Program-made: the position numbers and the translations under genes
The notes under the pieces: model-generated
The model's input: the letters and a program-made list of their open reading frames with translations, nothing else
What the model was told of the DNA's origin: nothing
The model's database searches: none
From: an uncultured Clostridia bacterium
GTDB taxonomy: Bacteria; Bacillota; Clostridia; Oscillospirales; CAG-272
Assembly (NCBI GenBank): GCA_946040935.1
Contig: CAMGCN010000037.1
Span: forward strand, 1 to 7,890
Length of the DNA: 7,890 bases
Reading direction: 5' to 3'
Shown: positions 6,799 through 7,890 of the stretch, one piece after another
Position numbering within the stretch: the stretch's first letter is position 1
Layout: every line of letters begins with the position of its first letter

Positions 6799-7788
6799 TC
6801 AATTATTCTTTTCGGTTGAAATTGTAACATGGGAAAGCGGATTCTGTTCCATGGCGTTCTCCATTTGTGAATCGCTTACGTGAGTGTATATCTGTGTGGT
6901 GTTTAGCTGCTCGTGCCCGAGTATATCTTTAAGCACTCTGACGTCGACATTACCGCTTCGGTACATGAGGGTGGCGGCTGTATGACGAAGTTTATGAGTC
7001 GAATAATGTCTGTATCCGAGCCCTGCCTTATCTAAATATTTATAAACTGTATACTGAACAGTTTTATTTGACATTCTGTTTCCGAGGCGACTGATAAACA
7101 AAGCGCGCTTATCCTTTACATCATTCATTTCGCGTCGGATACAGAGATAGTCGGTAAGAGCGCTTTTGCATGCGCTGTTCAGATAAACCACCCGTTCCTT
7201 ACTTCCCTTACCTACTACGCGCAAAGAGCGAAGATCTTTATCAATATCAGATAAATTTATCCCGACAAGCTCGGAAAGACGCATACCGCAGTTCAAAAAA
7301 AGAGTTATTATCGCATAGTCGCGTATCCTGTTCCGATTATCTCTATCATCTCGGACAGCGTTTAGCAGGTCGGCGCATTCCTCGACGGTAAGAAATTTAG
7401 GCAGCGCTTGCTTAACATTCGGCGATTCAATGTTTTTTGCAGGATTGTCGTCGATACAATGCTTAACCGCCGTAAGATATTTGAAAAATGACTTTATCGC
7501 CGAAAGCTTTCTTGCTCTTGCGCTCGCTTTGTTATTTCGCTCGTTCGCGGTATACATAAGAAAAGAGTATATTTCGTCGGGAGAAATCTTTTTTATAAAT
7601 TCATAATCAACACAGCTTATATCTATTTTTGAAAACTCTTCTGATGACGTATCTATTCCCTTTTCAGAGGCTATTAAAAATCTGAAAAAGAGAGTGAGGT
7701 CGGTACAGTATTGCTCTGCTGTTTTTTGGGATCTGTTCTGCACGGTGATTTTATACGCCGAAAAATCTTTAAGCACTTGCGGCAGCAA
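6799..7788 (-). CDS. xerC: Xer-type tyrosine recombinase
   Basis: A 329-aa tyrosine recombinase with an N-terminal SAM-like core-binding domain (about 1-105) and a C-terminal catalytic domain (about 130-320). The catalytic set is complete: Arg170 in GMRLSELVG, Lys194 in GKGSKER, His265 and Arg268 in HKLRHTAATL, His292 in LGHEQ, and nucleophile Tyr301 in TQIYTH. Length and the absence of an Arm-type DNA-binding extension fit chromosomal Xer proteins (XerC/XerA/CodV), which resolve chromosome dimers, better than phage integrases. The start is taken as the TTG at 7788, because AAAGGAG lies 10 nt upstream and the protein then begins MLPQVLKDF, a common Xer opening. A TTG at 7827 would add 13 residues but has no ribosome site. 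No att repeats, cargo genes or other mobility genes are visible, so a mobile-element integrase is not supported. Confidence 0.9.
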   Translation of the reverse strand: MLPQVLKDFSAYKITVQNRSQKTAEQYCTDLTLFFRFLIASEKGIDTSSEEFSKIDISCVDYEFIKKISPDEIYSFLMYTANERNNKASARARKLSAIKSFFKYLTAVKHCIDDNPAKNIESPNVKQALPKFLTVEECADLLNAVRDDRDNRNRIRDYAIITLFLNCGMRLSELVGINLSDIDKDLRSLRVVGKGSKERVVYLNSACKSALTDYLCIRREMNDVKDKRALFISRLGNRMSNKTVQYTVYKYLDKAGLGYRHYSTHKLRHTAATLMYRSGNVDVRVLKDILGHEQLNTTQIYTHVSDSQMENAMEQNPLSHVTISTEKNN

Positions 7789-7798
7789 AACGGTCACT

Positions 7799-7805
7799 CT
7801 CCTTT
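7799..7805 (-). promoter_or_regulatory. Strong Shine-Dalgarno site that decides the recombinase start
   Basis: The minus strand reads AAAGGAG, a full match to the anti-SD complement, 10 nt before the TTG at 7788. It lies inside the reading frame opened by the upstream TTG at 7827, so the longer form would require the SD to be coding. The GTG at 7797 is only one base away and is too close. Confidence 0.7.
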
Positions 7806-7835
7806 GATTATTTTGTAAATTTTTCAAAACTGTCT

Positions 7836-7862
7836 TGTATATTTCAGTAAAAAATATTACAA
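7836..7862 (-). promoter_or_regulatory. Possible promoter upstream of the recombinase
   Basis: The minus strand carries TTGTAA (7857-7862) and TATACA (7836-7841), separated by 15 nt, which is shorter than the preferred 17. Transcription would start near 7829 and give a leader of about 40 nt. The region is very AT-rich, so chance matches are likely. A perfect TATAAT at 7883-7888 is an alternative -10, with its -35 outside the window. Confidence 0.25.
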
Positions 7863-7871
7863 TAGTAAAAA

Positions 7872-7890
7872 AGTATAAATTAATTATACT
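7872..7890. repeat. Perfect 7-bp inverted repeat at the window edge
   Basis: AGTATAA (7872-7878) and TTATACT (7884-7890) are exact reverse complements around a 5-nt spacer, ATTAA. The palindrome may continue past the right edge. It lies upstream of the recombinase gene, so it could be an operator. It has no GC stem, so it is not a convincing terminator. Confidence 0.4.

Noticed and set aside
6799..7788. Tyrosine recombinase as the integrase of a mobile island or an integron
   Set aside because: There are no attachment-site repeats, excisionase, phage genes or cassette array, and the gene is in a unit with a cell-wall enzyme; a housekeeping Xer protein fits better.
45..7890. CRISPR arrays, tRNA genes, riboswitches or tandem repeats
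   Set aside because: No regularly spaced repeats, cloverleaf sequence or long structured leader is visible; the only gaps without a gene are 97 bp and 102 bp long.

Overview
The window looks like chromosomal DNA of a low-to-moderate-GC Gram-positive bacterium, most likely a member of the Clostridia and probably from a draft or metagenomic assembly. The evidence is the set of cell-wall genes, strong Shine-Dalgarno sites, some TTG starts and tightly packed co-directional genes. No rRNA or taxonomic marker is present, so the assignment is an inference. All seven genes lie on the minus strand, so transcription runs from the right edge to the left edge. The first 44 bases are not genomic: they are Illumina Nextera (Tn5) adapter sequence, so position 45 is the true end of the assembled DNA.

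The right third (about 5709-7890) is one transcription unit. A Xer-type tyrosine recombinase starts at a TTG preceded by AAAGGAG. It is followed almost without a gap by an N-terminally anchored, DacA-like penicillin-binding protein (peptidase family S11), and the unit ends at a 9-bp stem-loop terminator. The PBP has the catalytic SxxK motif, but SxN reads SGA and KTG reads KSG.

The left two thirds (45-5697) form a second unit that starts at an extended -10 promoter just behind that terminator. Its order is asparagine synthase-like amidotransferase, COG3919-type ATP-grasp ligase, aspartate/glutamate racemase, MurE-family ligase, then the start of an ABC-F ATPase cut off by the adapter. The junctions are 0 nt, a 4-nt ATGA overlap, a 26-nt overlap and a 5-nt gap, so the genes are probably translationally coupled.

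Together the first four genes read as a dedicated peptidoglycan peptide-stem and cross-bridge pathway. The racemase would make D-Asp. MurE, whose DNPR diaminopimelate motif is DNPD here, would add a diamino acid other than meso-DAP, probably L-Lys. The ATP-grasp enzyme resembles the D-aspartate ligase of Enterococcus faecium and would attach D-Asp to the side-chain amine. The asparagine synthase-like enzyme would amidate a carboxyl group, as AsnH does in Lactococcus. The neighbouring PBP would act on the product outside the cell. The gene families are clear from the sequence; the combined pathway is an inference and is the most interesting content of the window.
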